This document shows positions 16,352 to 23,872 of a stretch of 42,720 nt of DNA, one piece after another. The notes under the pieces are model-generated. The model searched no databases and was not told the DNA's origin. It saw only the letters and a list, made by a program, of their open reading frames with translations. The position numbers and the translations under genes are program-made. Source of the stretch: Aquirhabdus sp. (lineage in GTDB: Bacteria > Pseudomonadota > Gammaproteobacteria > Pseudomonadales > Moraxellaceae); NCBI GenBank assembly GCA_030150135.1, contig JASLGO010000026.1:1-42720 (forward strand). The letters run 5' to 3'. Numbering within the stretch: position 1 is the stretch's first letter; each line of letters opens with the position of its first letter.

Positions 16352-17701
16352 TTGAGCGAACATGATTCATCAAACGCTTCCCGACATTCTCAACGTTATG
16401 CGCTTGGGTTGTTGCTGAGCCTTTATGTGGTACAGGGCTTACCTGCTGGTTTTTTAACTCAGGCGCTTCCTGCCATTTTACGCCAGTATCATGTGTCGTT
16501 GGTTGTGATTGGTTGGTCTGGTCTTTTGCTATTTCCAGCGGCGGTCAAGTTTCTCTGGGCGCCATTGGTTGATCATCATTACATTGAAAAAATTGGTCAA
16601 AGTCGCTGCTGGATTTTGCCATCTTCACTGCTCTCTATTCTGATTCTTTTTGCTGTGGCAATGTTTGAGCCATCATCTTTAGTCCATCCGCAATCGGCAG
16701 CGATATTATTTAGTTTATTGATTTTATTGGTTGTCGTGGGTTGTACGCAGGATATTGCAACGGATGGTTTGGCTGTGCGTATGCTTAATAGCAATATGCG
16801 GAGTGCGGGGAATGCGATTCAGGTGGTGGGTTATCGTATTGGTTTAATTATCGGTGGTGGTGTCCTGTTGATGGTCATGGATTGGTCATCGTGGCGAGTC
16901 ATGTTCTTTTCAATGATGGGTTTAATTGCTTTGAGTACGATACCCGTGTTGTTCTTTAAAGAACCTGTATGGATTAATAAACACGAACTCAAAAGTACGC
17001 TCCATATTTCCCAGCCATCTACTCATTCATTGCGTGATATTCGCGGTCGTCTGTTTAAGCGACTACATATCTTAGAGAAACAGTTTGGTTATTTTTGGTC
17101 TAACCCTGAAATGCGTTTATGGTTGCTGGTTTTATTGGTGTTTAAGATTGCCGATTATATGTCGAATGGCATGGTGAAGCCATTGATGGTGGATATGGGG
17201 TTTAGTCTATCCAAGATTGGTTTTTGGGGCACGATTGTTGGCTCAATGTCATCTCTGGTCGGTGCCGCTGTGGCCGCATGGTTAATGCGACATATTAATC
17301 GGGTGACAGCGCTGTGGTGTTTTAATGGGTTGCAAGCGTTGACGACAGGTTTATATAGTTTGATCGCATGGGCATTTACCCAGCATTATCCACTGATGGG
17401 GTGGGAGTTGTACGCCGCAAATGCTATCGAACATGTTGCTGCTGCAATGGCGATGGTGGGTTTATTGACCGTAGCAATGGATTATGCACGTCCTCAGCAT
17501 GCAGGCAGTGATTTTACATTTCAGGTTTGTGCAACCACTATTCTAGGTGGAATCGGTTATCTGATTAGCGGCTATCTGGCTAATGGTTTGGGTTATACCG
17601 CTCAATTTGGTTTGGCTGCAATATTGGGCTTAATACTTCTACTACCCATTATTTACTGGGGGAGACACTTCAAACAGACCCATGTATTAGATATTAATTA
17701 G
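16352..17701 (+). CDS. MFS permease, AmpG-like
   Basis: This 449-residue inner-membrane transporter has about 12-14 hydrophobic segments. The start YALGLLLSLYVVQGLPAGFL, followed by WSGLLLFPAAVKFLWAPLVD and TQDIATDGLAVRML, is the pattern of the AmpG / acetyl-CoA-transporter-like (PAT) branch of the MFS; in AmpG it imports anhydro-muropeptides. The substrate of this branch member cannot be told, and it may not be a muropeptide. The start is a TTG at 16352 with GGAG 8 bases ahead; no in-frame ATG lies close by, which makes the TTG credible. It is convergent with the methyltransferase gene, with only 4 bases between the stops. Confidence 0.82.
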   Translation: MSEHDSSNASRHSQRYALGLLLSLYVVQGLPAGFLTQALPAILRQYHVSLVVIGWSGLLLFPAAVKFLWAPLVDHHYIEKIGQSRCWILPSSLLSILILFAVAMFEPSSLVHPQSAAILFSLLILLVVVGCTQDIATDGLAVRMLNSNMRSAGNAIQVVGYRIGLIIGGGVLLMVMDWSSWRVMFFSMMGLIALSTIPVLFFKEPVWINKHELKSTLHISQPSTHSLRDIRGRLFKRLHILEKQFGYFWSNPEMRLWLLVLLVFKIADYMSNGMVKPLMVDMGFSLSKIGFWGTIVGSMSSLVGAAVAAWLMRHINRVTALWCFNGLQALTTGLYSLIAWAFTQHYPLMGWELYAANAIEHVAAAMAMVGLLTVAMDYARPQHAGSDFTFQVCATTILGGIGYLISGYLANGLGYTAQFGLAAILGLILLLPIIYWGRHFKQTHVLDIN

Positions 17702-17705
17702 GGCT

Positions 17706-18464
17706 TCAATGTGTTGATGTAACGCGACCAACACGAAGAGAAAGTGGCCATTCAATTTTGCGTGATTTTTCAGGAGCACCCCAAAGCGGTGCTAATGCTG
17801 CTTGCAGTTCGGGAATAGGATTGTGTCCTGTGCTTTCGATATATCGCTTTGTGGCTGACCATGTGGCTTGGTAGCCAACAAAATGTGGCAATGACCAATG
17901 TGCGTCGAGTTTAAATTCAGGCGCTTTAATTTCTGTAAATGGGAATGGTAAATCGCGATAACCTGTTTCAACCCATTTACGCTCAGAAGGCCAATAATTG
18001 CCAATGACATCATGATAATAATGCAGTGACGGCACATCGATTTCTGCATTGACACGATGATGGGCATAGGTAATTAAAGCAATAATGCCATTCGGTTTGA
18101 GGACGCGCCGCGCTTCGGTATAAAACTTTTCTAAATCGAACCAATGCACTGCTTGAGCCACAACTAGTAAGTCAACGGAGTGTTGTTTTAACTCTGAATG
18201 TTCTGCCGAAGCAACGCGAAAAACAATATTGTCCGCCCCTTGAGCCTGCGCAATTTGTTCAGCAGATGCATCTGTTGCAATCACATATTCAAAATGTTTT
18301 GCGATGTATTTTGCGGCTTGTCCATTTCCAGTTGCACAATCCCATGCTAGCTCGTGTTCGGTACATAGTCCTGCAAGCCATTCAAATAGTTCCGGTGGAT
18401 ATTCAGGGCGATAGGCTGCATATCCTGTTGCGAGTGATGAAAAGTGATCTTTGAATGTCGGCAT
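17706..18464 (-). CDS. Class I SAM-dependent methyltransferase
   Basis: This 252-residue Rossmann-fold methyltransferase has motif I WDCATGNGQAAKYIA (about residues 41-55), followed by VIATDASAEQIAQA (acidic residue that binds the SAM ribose), VDLLVVAQAVHWFD and LKPNGIIALITY. The HWFD pattern and the overall form match the Methyltransf_11 group that includes trans-aconitate-methyltransferase-like and yeast Tmt1/Crg1-like proteins. The substrate is unknown. It follows the AraC-type gene on the same strand with a 33-bp gap and could be co-transcribed with it. Confidence 0.82.
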   Translation of the reverse strand: MPTFKDHFSSLATGYAAYRPEYPPELFEWLAGLCTEHELAWDCATGNGQAAKYIAKHFEYVIATDASAEQIAQAQGADNIVFRVASAEHSELKQHSVDLLVVAQAVHWFDLEKFYTEARRVLKPNGIIALITYAHHRVNAEIDVPSLHYYHDVIGNYWPSERKWVETGYRDLPFPFTEIKAPEFKLDAHWSLPHFVGYQATWSATKRYIESTGHNPIPELQAALAPLWGAPEKSRKIEWPLSLRVGRVTSTH

Positions 18465-18497
18465 GATTAGGCTCTATTTTTTGGTATTGTTTTCGTA

Positions 18498-19511
18498 TTA
18501 GCTATTTTTTCGGATGAGTTTTGGCGTATTTCCTGTCCATCGTTTAAATGCACGTGTCAGTGCGCTTTGGTCAGAATAACCGAGTAAGTCGGCAATGTCA
18601 GTCAGTTGTAGTCGATGATCTTGTAAATATTGCTCGGCTAAATGTCTGCGAGTGTCATCCAGAAGCACTTGGAAACTAAAGCCTTCATCATTGAGATGAC
18701 GTTGGAGCGTCCGTGGTGTGACATAGAACTGGTTAGCTACCTTGGTTAGAGTGGGTGTGTCTTCATGACATAAGCGAACAATTTCTTGGCGAACTTTTTG
18801 TGCCCATTCACCATCTTGTTGTGGCAAAGCCGCGAGCGCTTGATCGGCTTGTTTGGATAGTAGATCTAATAGAATCCGATCAGGCTGTTTGACTGGTGTT
18901 GTGAGTAATTGGGCTGGAAGTTTGATCACCATATCCTTTTGGTCAAAAAAGACTGGGCAGCCATAAAACTCTTCGTAATAAGCGGGATTTTGTGGACGAG
19001 GAGAGCGTAAGTGCACTTCTAAGGTAGACGCATTGATTCCGATGAGATGATTGGTAAATTGCATCATGGCGGCAAGACCGAGTTCATAAAAAAGCAGGTC
19101 TTTTAGGTCAGAAAAATCCCATGTCAAAATAAGAATGTCGTCTTCAATATGGGTCTTCATGACAAAGTGGTCGTTGAGCAATCGGGCGTATCGTGTGAGC
19201 AAGGCCAGTGCTTCACCCAGATTGGCACATGCCAAAATTAAGTAACCTAAGACCCCGAAATGAGCCGCAGTTATATGCCGCGCCATTTCAATCGCCAAAT
19301 GGGGTTCATTCATTTCTTGTTCGATGCGTTTGAGCATCTTTGTAAAATCTGAAAGTGGGATTCGCTCATCCGATGGAGCCGTGTTTTGGACTATGCCAAG
19401 CGTATGTAACATCCCATCAGGTTGAGGATGATGATGCTTGATGTATTCAACCAATAGCAGTACATAAGTCTGATTAATGTAAGCATCTTGGCGACTAGAA
19501 TGCGTTTTCAT
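18498..19511 (-). CDS. AraC family transcriptional regulator (OruR/ArgR-like architecture)
   Basis: The N-terminal arabinose-binding-like domain of about 200 residues (LAIEMARHITAAHFGVLGYLILACANLGEAL) is followed by a C-terminal double helix-turn-helix. The latter carries VANQFYVTPRTLQRHLNDEG, the conserved LADLLGYSDQSALTRAFKRWTG and ends NTPKLIRKNS. Start placed at ATG 19511 (337 aa); a TTG at 19547 would add 12 residues, but that stretch reads better as promoter. It is divergent from the first PF10118-type hydrolase, an arrangement that suggests it controls the hydrolases and possibly itself. The ligand is unknown. Confidence 0.85.
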   Translation of the reverse strand: MKTHSSRQDAYINQTYVLLLVEYIKHHHPQPDGMLHTLGIVQNTAPSDERIPLSDFTKMLKRIEQEMNEPHLAIEMARHITAAHFGVLGYLILACANLGEALALLTRYARLLNDHFVMKTHIEDDILILTWDFSDLKDLLFYELGLAAMMQFTNHLIGINASTLEVHLRSPRPQNPAYYEEFYGCPVFFDQKDMVIKLPAQLLTTPVKQPDRILLDLLSKQADQALAALPQQDGEWAQKVRQEIVRLCHEDTPTLTKVANQFYVTPRTLQRHLNDEGFSFQVLLDDTRRHLAEQYLQDHRLQLTDIADLLGYSDQSALTRAFKRWTGNTPKLIRKNS

Positions 19512-19530
19512 GTCGTCATTTGTATAAAGA

Positions 19531-19547
19531 TTGACGAGCTTTGTCAA
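19531..19547. promoter_or_regulatory. Dyad in the araC/hydrolase divergent region
   Basis: TTGACGAGCTTTGTCAA is an imperfect palindrome (arms TTGAC/GTCAA) between the AraC start (19511) and the hydrolase start (19608). On the minus strand its TTGACA lies 17 bases before TACAAA, which suggests a -35/-10 for the regulator with the dyad over its -35. Confidence 0.4.
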
Positions 19548-19607
19548 TTTTTATTGATGAGTTTGCGCAATACTCTCATCATCAAGACACTTCCTGAGGG
19601 AATAACA

Positions 19608-20501
19608 ATGAACATGGCCGTAAACGCTGCATATTCCGTTGGTCTTAAAAATGACATTGTCGTGCGTGAAAAATTGGATTTCAAACTCGATCATACAATT
19701 CCGAAATATTGGCATGGTGGCGATGCCTTTGTGACGCGCTTTTGGGATGGAATTTGTGCCACTTTTCCAGAAGGTGAGCGTTATTTTATGAGTAGTGTGC
19801 GTCAGTTCCGTGATCGTGTCACTGACGCAAAATTAGCAGAGGAAGTAAAGGATTTTATCCGTCAAGAAAGTCAGCATGGCATCGTGCATACAGAGTTTAA
19901 TCAGATTCTGCAAGATCAAGGCATGCCGATTAAGGCACTGGTTGATTTTCAGAAAAAGCTATTTTCAACTCGACTCGAAGAGCGTTCGCCTGAATTTAAT
20001 CTTGCGGTCACTGCTGCGTGTGAACACATTACTGCGTTGATGGCTGAGTGTTTTTTTGAACATAAAGAGACGATGGAGAATACAGACTATCGTGTGCGTG
20101 CAATGTTGGCATGGCATTCAATCGAAGAAATGGAGCATAAAGCGGTTGCATTCGACGTAATGAAAATGGCAGATGTTTCATACGCGATGCGAGTCTGGGG
20201 AATGATCTTTTTGACCACGAACTTTACGCTTAACTCTTTGTACATTTGCAATCAGTTTTTGAAGGCGGATGGATTTAGTTTACGTGAGCGTATGAAGTTG
20301 GCTCGGAAAGGGTTACCTGCGATCTTTGGACGTAAAGGTATGCTTGCGCCAATGGCTAAACCATGGCTTGATTACTTTCGCCCAGACTTTCATCCATGGC
20401 AGACCCCAGCAGTTGCACAATATCAAGTTTGGTTGGACACTTTTGCACAAACAGGCGATCCTATAGCAGCAGGTGAGGCGTTCCATCAAGCGGGAAAATA
20501 G
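19608..20501 (+). CDS. Predicted metal-dependent hydrolase (PF10118 type), copy 1
   Basis: A 297-residue protein of the family annotated as predicted metal-dependent hydrolase. It carries family blocks FPEGERYFMSSVRQFRD, FIRQESQHGIVHTEFNQ, CEHITALMAECFF and WHSIEEMEHKAVAFDV. The repeated E..H and E..EH pattern in helices looks like a ferritin-type di-iron site, so an oxygenase or oxidoreductase role is possible despite the name. A hydrophobic stretch (MRVWGMIFLTTNFTLNSLYIC) suggests membrane contact. The start at ATG 19608 is set by GAGGG 8 bases ahead; an upstream in-frame start at 19488 would run over the AraC promoter. It is divergent from that regulator, and a paralogue follows. Confidence 0.85.
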   Translation: MNMAVNAAYSVGLKNDIVVREKLDFKLDHTIPKYWHGGDAFVTRFWDGICATFPEGERYFMSSVRQFRDRVTDAKLAEEVKDFIRQESQHGIVHTEFNQILQDQGMPIKALVDFQKKLFSTRLEERSPEFNLAVTAACEHITALMAECFFEHKETMENTDYRVRAMLAWHSIEEMEHKAVAFDVMKMADVSYAMRVWGMIFLTTNFTLNSLYICNQFLKADGFSLRERMKLARKGLPAIFGRKGMLAPMAKPWLDYFRPDFHPWQTPAVAQYQVWLDTFAQTGDPIAAGEAFHQAGK

Positions 20502-20523
20502 GTATCTAAAATGTAAAGATCAC

Positions 20524-20553
20524 AAAGCCCAGCGGAATGATTGGGCTTTTTTT
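20524..20553 (+). terminator. Terminator between the two hydrolase paralogues
   Basis: AAAGCCCA / TGGGCTTT with a 10-base loop and a run of T. It shows that the paralogues are probably separate transcription units. Confidence 0.85.
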
Positions 20554-20770
20554 GTTCCAATATAACATCACAAGGTGTATGGTATAGGTTGAGGAAATAG
20601 TTCTGTGAAGAACTGAGTGTATGCTATCGGAAAAGCAATACGATTTAGATTTAAAAGAAATAATGCAATGTCAGAGCGCTAAATCCAGATAATAAAACAA
20701 AGAGTACCAGTTTGTACTTATCCCTGAACATGCTGTCATGGGTATAAAAGGGTATTTTAGGAGAACTAGA

Positions 20771-21661
20771 ATGAATATGGTCGTATCCAAAGATTACGAT
20801 AATATTAAACAGAGCATGGTTGTGCGAGAAAAACTAGATTTTAAGCTAGATCATAGTATTCCTAAATATTGGTTTGATAATGATGCATTTTTGACGCGAT
20901 TCTGGGGTGGTGTTTTTGCCACTTTTCCTGAAGGGGAGCGCTATTTTATTAGTAGTCTTCGCCCATTTCGCGATCGTATTACTGATCCGAAGCTCATGCA
21001 AGAAGTAAAAGACTTTATGTGTCAAGAGGGGCAGCATGGGATCGTGCATACCGAGTTTAATCAGATTTTGCGTGATCAGGGGATGCCTGTAGACAAATTG
21101 GTTCGTTATCAGCATAGGATTTTTAATCTGCTTTTGAGCTGTTTTTCGGCCAAATATAATTTGGCATTAACAGTTGCATGTGAACACATTACGGCGCTAA
21201 TGATGGAGTGCTTCTTTGCTAAGAAAGAAACCATGGATCATGTTGATTATCGCGTGCGGGCGATGATGGCGTGGCATTCCATTGAAGAGGTTGAGCATAA
21301 AGCTGTGACTTTTGATGTCATGAAAGTTGTTAACGTGTCTTATTTGACACGGGTCTCGGCGATGTTTTTTTTAATGTTCTTTTTTACCCTAGATTCTCTG
21401 CGAATGACGAATTACTTTCTTAAAGCAGATGGTTTTAGCTTTTTTCAACGCATGAAATTGATTCGTGGTGGTTTGTTTAAGCTATTTGGGCAAAACGGGA
21501 TGTTAGCGCCTATGGGCAAAACGTTTTTGAAATATTTCCGTCGCGATTTTCATCCATGGCAACAGCCGACTTTGGCACATTATCATGTATGGTTAGATAC
21601 ATTTGAACGAACAGGTGATCCGATTGCAGCAGGTGAAGCGTTTCATCGGGCATCGAAGTGA
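20771..21661 (+). CDS. Predicted metal-dependent hydrolase (PF10118 type), copy 2
   Basis: A 296-residue paralogue of the preceding gene, agreeing over the whole length (by eye roughly two thirds identical), including FPEGERYFISSLRPFRD, QHGIVHTEFNQIL, CEHITALMMECFF, WHSIEEVEHKAVTFDV and the C-terminal GDPIAAGEAFHRASK. The probable metal ligands are all kept. Differences cluster in the hydrophobic segment, which is more hydrophobic here (FFLMFFFTLDSL), and in the region after KLVRYQHRIF, so substrate or membrane contact may differ. AGGAG stands 8 bases before ATG 20771; an earlier in-frame ATG at 20738 lacks this. Its own 217-bp upstream gap after the terminator points to separate control. Confidence 0.85.
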   Translation: MNMVVSKDYDNIKQSMVVREKLDFKLDHSIPKYWFDNDAFLTRFWGGVFATFPEGERYFISSLRPFRDRITDPKLMQEVKDFMCQEGQHGIVHTEFNQILRDQGMPVDKLVRYQHRIFNLLLSCFSAKYNLALTVACEHITALMMECFFAKKETMDHVDYRVRAMMAWHSIEEVEHKAVTFDVMKVVNVSYLTRVSAMFFLMFFFTLDSLRMTNYFLKADGFSFFQRMKLIRGGLFKLFGQNGMLAPMGKTFLKYFRRDFHPWQQPTLAHYHVWLDTFERTGDPIAAGEAFHRASK

Positions 21662-21707
21662 TTAAACTCATTCTAAAATCTGATAGTTTATTTTTAGGAT
21701 GGGCTGC

Positions 21708-22994
21708 TTAACTTGCAATACGTTCGGCATAGTTTATTGCGTTTATCTCAATTTGGTTGAGTAATCGAACTACAGCACGTCCAACTGCGTAAGCAAGATT
21801 GACAGGAACTGCATTCCCAATCTGTTTATACTGGGCAGAGAGTGAGCCTGCAAATAGCCAGTCATCAGGGAATGTTTGAATTCTTGCATATTCGCGAACA
21901 GTTAATGGACGAGTTTCATCTGGGTGGCATCGTTCAGTCTGTTTTTGCGCTGGAGAGCAAGTGAGCGTGAGGCTTGGTTCATCCCAAGATAAGCGTCTTG
22001 CCATTCCAGTTTTTCCTCCACCTAGATAATAACTTTTCATCATGTATTCTTTCTGAATTTCTTCAGGTAAGTCTCGCCAATATCCACCTTGAGGTACTTG
22101 ATCTAAAACTGCTGCTTTTTTTAGAGGATATTTTTGACCTAGGGACGGTGGAACATCTGTTTCAAATAAATCCCCTGCCCGAAGAGCATCTTGCATGGTC
22201 ATAACGCGTTTATATGGTGATGGCCATGCGAAACTGCCTAAGGATACAAGGTCTTTGCGAATGGCAATTAAGAAGAGTCGTTCACGTTTTTGTGGCACTT
22301 GATAATACATAGCACGAAGTACACGAGGTTCTACGAGTGCGTAACCTAATTCATCAATCACATTTTTGATTGTTTCTAAAGCTTTTCCTTCATCGTGGTT
22401 TAACAGTCCGCGAACGTTTTCTGCGATAAGGACTTTAGGATTTGTTTCTTTAACTGCTCTCGCGAATTCAAAGAACAGTGTTCCACGAGTGTCATCAAAT
22501 CCGAGTTTTTTGCCTGCATAGGAAAATGATTGGCAAGGGAATCCGCCAGTTAAGATGTCAATTTTATTATGATATGGTGTGAAGTCGATATTCGAGATAT
22601 TGCCTTCAACGACATTCCAGTGAGGGCGATTTTGACGAAGTGTATTACAAGCTTGCTTATCGATTTCATTCAACAAAACAGATTCAAATCCTGCTTTTTC
22701 CATGCCGAGGGCTAGACCTCCTGCACCTGCAAAAAGCTCTAATAGTCGATATGGGCGGATAGGTTCAGATTTAAATTCGTCATCCCAAGAGGAGTTTTGT
22801 TTACTTTTTACTTCTTCAAAAAGGCTCAATTGTTCTTGAGTATAAAATCTATAATTATTCATCCCATCTCGTTGTGATGTTAATAACCCTGATTCATCCC
22901 ATCTTCTTAATGTGTCTTTTGAAACATTTAAAAGCTTCGACACCTCAGATATAGAAAGAATATTTTTTTGTTTTATTGGACTATTTTTTAACAT
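21708..22994 (-). CDS. DNA (cytosine-5-)-methyltransferase with N-terminal MerR-like HTH, probable GGNCC type
   Basis: This 428-residue fusion starts with residues ~12-60, a MerR-type winged HTH (SISEVSKLLNVSKDTLRRWD, then RFYTQEQLSLFEEV). From ~82 the C5-methyltransferase follows: RLLELFAGAGGLALGMEKAG (motif I), GGFPCQSFSYAGKK (motif IV, nucleophile Cys), AENVRGLLNHDEG (motif VI ENV), QKRERLFLIAI (motif VIII), and IGNAVPVNLAYAVG (motif X). It should protect host DNA against the endonuclease encoded just upstream (R gene 67 bp ahead). Target GGNCC is inferred from that partner. A separate promoter (TTGACA, 17 bp, TAAAGT) can be seen before it, with AGGTG ahead of ATG 22994. It looks AT-richer than its neighbours, which fits acquisition by transfer. 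Confidence 0.9.
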   Translation of the reverse strand: MLKNSPIKQKNILSISEVSKLLNVSKDTLRRWDESGLLTSQRDGMNNYRFYTQEQLSLFEEVKSKQNSSWDDEFKSEPIRPYRLLELFAGAGGLALGMEKAGFESVLLNEIDKQACNTLRQNRPHWNVVEGNISNIDFTPYHNKIDILTGGFPCQSFSYAGKKLGFDDTRGTLFFEFARAVKETNPKVLIAENVRGLLNHDEGKALETIKNVIDELGYALVEPRVLRAMYYQVPQKRERLFLIAIRKDLVSLGSFAWPSPYKRVMTMQDALRAGDLFETDVPPSLGQKYPLKKAAVLDQVPQGGYWRDLPEEIQKEYMMKSYYLGGGKTGMARRLSWDEPSLTLTCSPAQKQTERCHPDETRPLTVREYARIQTFPDDWLFAGSLSAQYKQIGNAVPVNLAYAVGRAVVRLLNQIEINAINYAERIAS

Positions 22995-23008
22995 AACAAA
23001 ATCACCTA

Positions 23009-23053
23009 AACTATATGCATGGTTACTTTATTGAGACAGTGATTTATTGTCAA
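23009..23053 (-). promoter_or_regulatory. Promoter of the methyltransferase gene with overlapping weak dyad
   Basis: On the minus strand, TTGACA (23048-23053), a 17-base spacer and TAAAGT (23025-23030) form a good sigma-70 promoter about 30 bases from ATG 22994. Directly after the -10, the stretch 23009-23024 shows a weak dyad (AAC.AT....AT.GTT). It is placed where binding by the methyltransferase's own HTH would block the start. The autoregulation is inference. Confidence 0.5.
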
Positions 23054-23061
23054 TTAAATAT

Positions 23062-23793
23062 TTACGTTTGATTGGTATCTGCTTGTGAAAGATTAATAAT
23101 TTGCTCTTCTTTTGAAAGCGAGGAAATAATTTCATTGAGAGTGTGGCTGTGGTCAGTTTCTTTAGCAACGCTGCCGATCGCGCTAATTAAATCTTCATAA
23201 AAGTCATTGTCTCCAGTCAAACGATGCCAGAATTCGCGAGCAGCATAGATAGGGTAATCGTAATCTTTGGTGATTCTTTTATAATGTGAGCTTAGTTCTG
23301 AGTCTTCCCCATAGACTAGACCGACGACCATGTCGTCGAAACTAATTTGAATCGAGTTGGTGCGTGCTAAATTTTTTACAGCTTTAAAGTGACCTGCGAT
23401 TGTTTCTACATCATCTTTGTTAATGGTATTTGGTCCTGCTTTTAACTGGCAATATTTTTTGCGTTTATCAATTTGATCAATAAATTCAATATCTATACCA
23501 GAAGTTGTGCTTCCAAATCCATCTAAAACTTCGCTGATAAATTTTTGAATATTCTGTCCAAAAGATGTGTTAATGGAAGTCCCCAGTAATCTTGGATAAA
23601 CAAGAGCTTTTGCAATACTTTCCTTGGATGAGTTTCCTGTCAAAAAATTCGCTAGATATAAAGCAAGGAATGGATTGATAATGAATTCAGATGCATCAAC
23701 GAGCTTTAATGCATTTTTTGTGTGATTTTCTACGATAGTTTCGCGAAACCAGTTTTTAGCACTTTCTAGAATTTCATCTTTATTTTCTAACAT
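23062..23793 (-). CDS. Type II restriction endonuclease, Eco47II/Sau96I-like (probable GGNCC)
   Basis: This 243-residue endonuclease matches the RE_Eco47II group, whose characterised members cut G^GNCC. Visible features are IINPFLALYLANFLTG near the N-terminus, FGSTTSGIDIEFID and KYCQLKAGPNTINKDDVETI. The D...E...QLKAG arrangement reads as a PD-(D/E)XK-type centre with Asp in IDIEF and Lys in QLKAG. It is the first gene of a two-gene restriction-modification unit, with the methyltransferase 67 bp downstream. AAGGACAGG precedes ATG 23793. The gap to the aspS terminator is only 33 bases, so its own promoter must be compact or it relies on readthrough from aspS. Length fits the family; the specificity is by family only. 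Confidence 0.85.
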   Translation of the reverse strand: MLENKDEILESAKNWFRETIVENHTKNALKLVDASEFIINPFLALYLANFLTGNSSKESIAKALVYPRLLGTSINTSFGQNIQKFISEVLDGFGSTTSGIDIEFIDQIDKRKKYCQLKAGPNTINKDDVETIAGHFKAVKNLARTNSIQISFDDMVVGLVYGEDSELSSHYKRITKDYDYPIYAAREFWHRLTGDNDFYEDLISAIGSVAKETDHSHTLNEIISSLSKEEQIINLSQADTNQT

Positions 23794-23826
23794 ATGCCTG
23801 TCCTTGTTTATATTTTGACTTTACAT

Positions 23827-23857
23827 AAAAATGCCCCAAGCACGTTGGGGCATTTTT
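23827..23857 (-). terminator. aspS terminator
   Basis: AAAAATGCCCCAA / TTGGGGCATTTTT is a perfect 13-bp stem with loop GCACG just below the aspS stop. It separates aspS from the restriction gene. Confidence 0.9.
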
Positions 23858-23872
23858 TAATAACGTTGTGAA

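Noticed and set aside
19488..19607. Upstream start for the first PF10118-type hydrolase
   Set aside because: It would begin inside the AraC gene and lacks a ribosome site, while GAGGG precedes ATG 19608.
21708..23793. Larger genomic island or prophage around the restriction-modification pair
   Set aside because: No integrase, transposase, tRNA target, phage genes or flanking repeats were seen; housekeeping aspS lies next to it.
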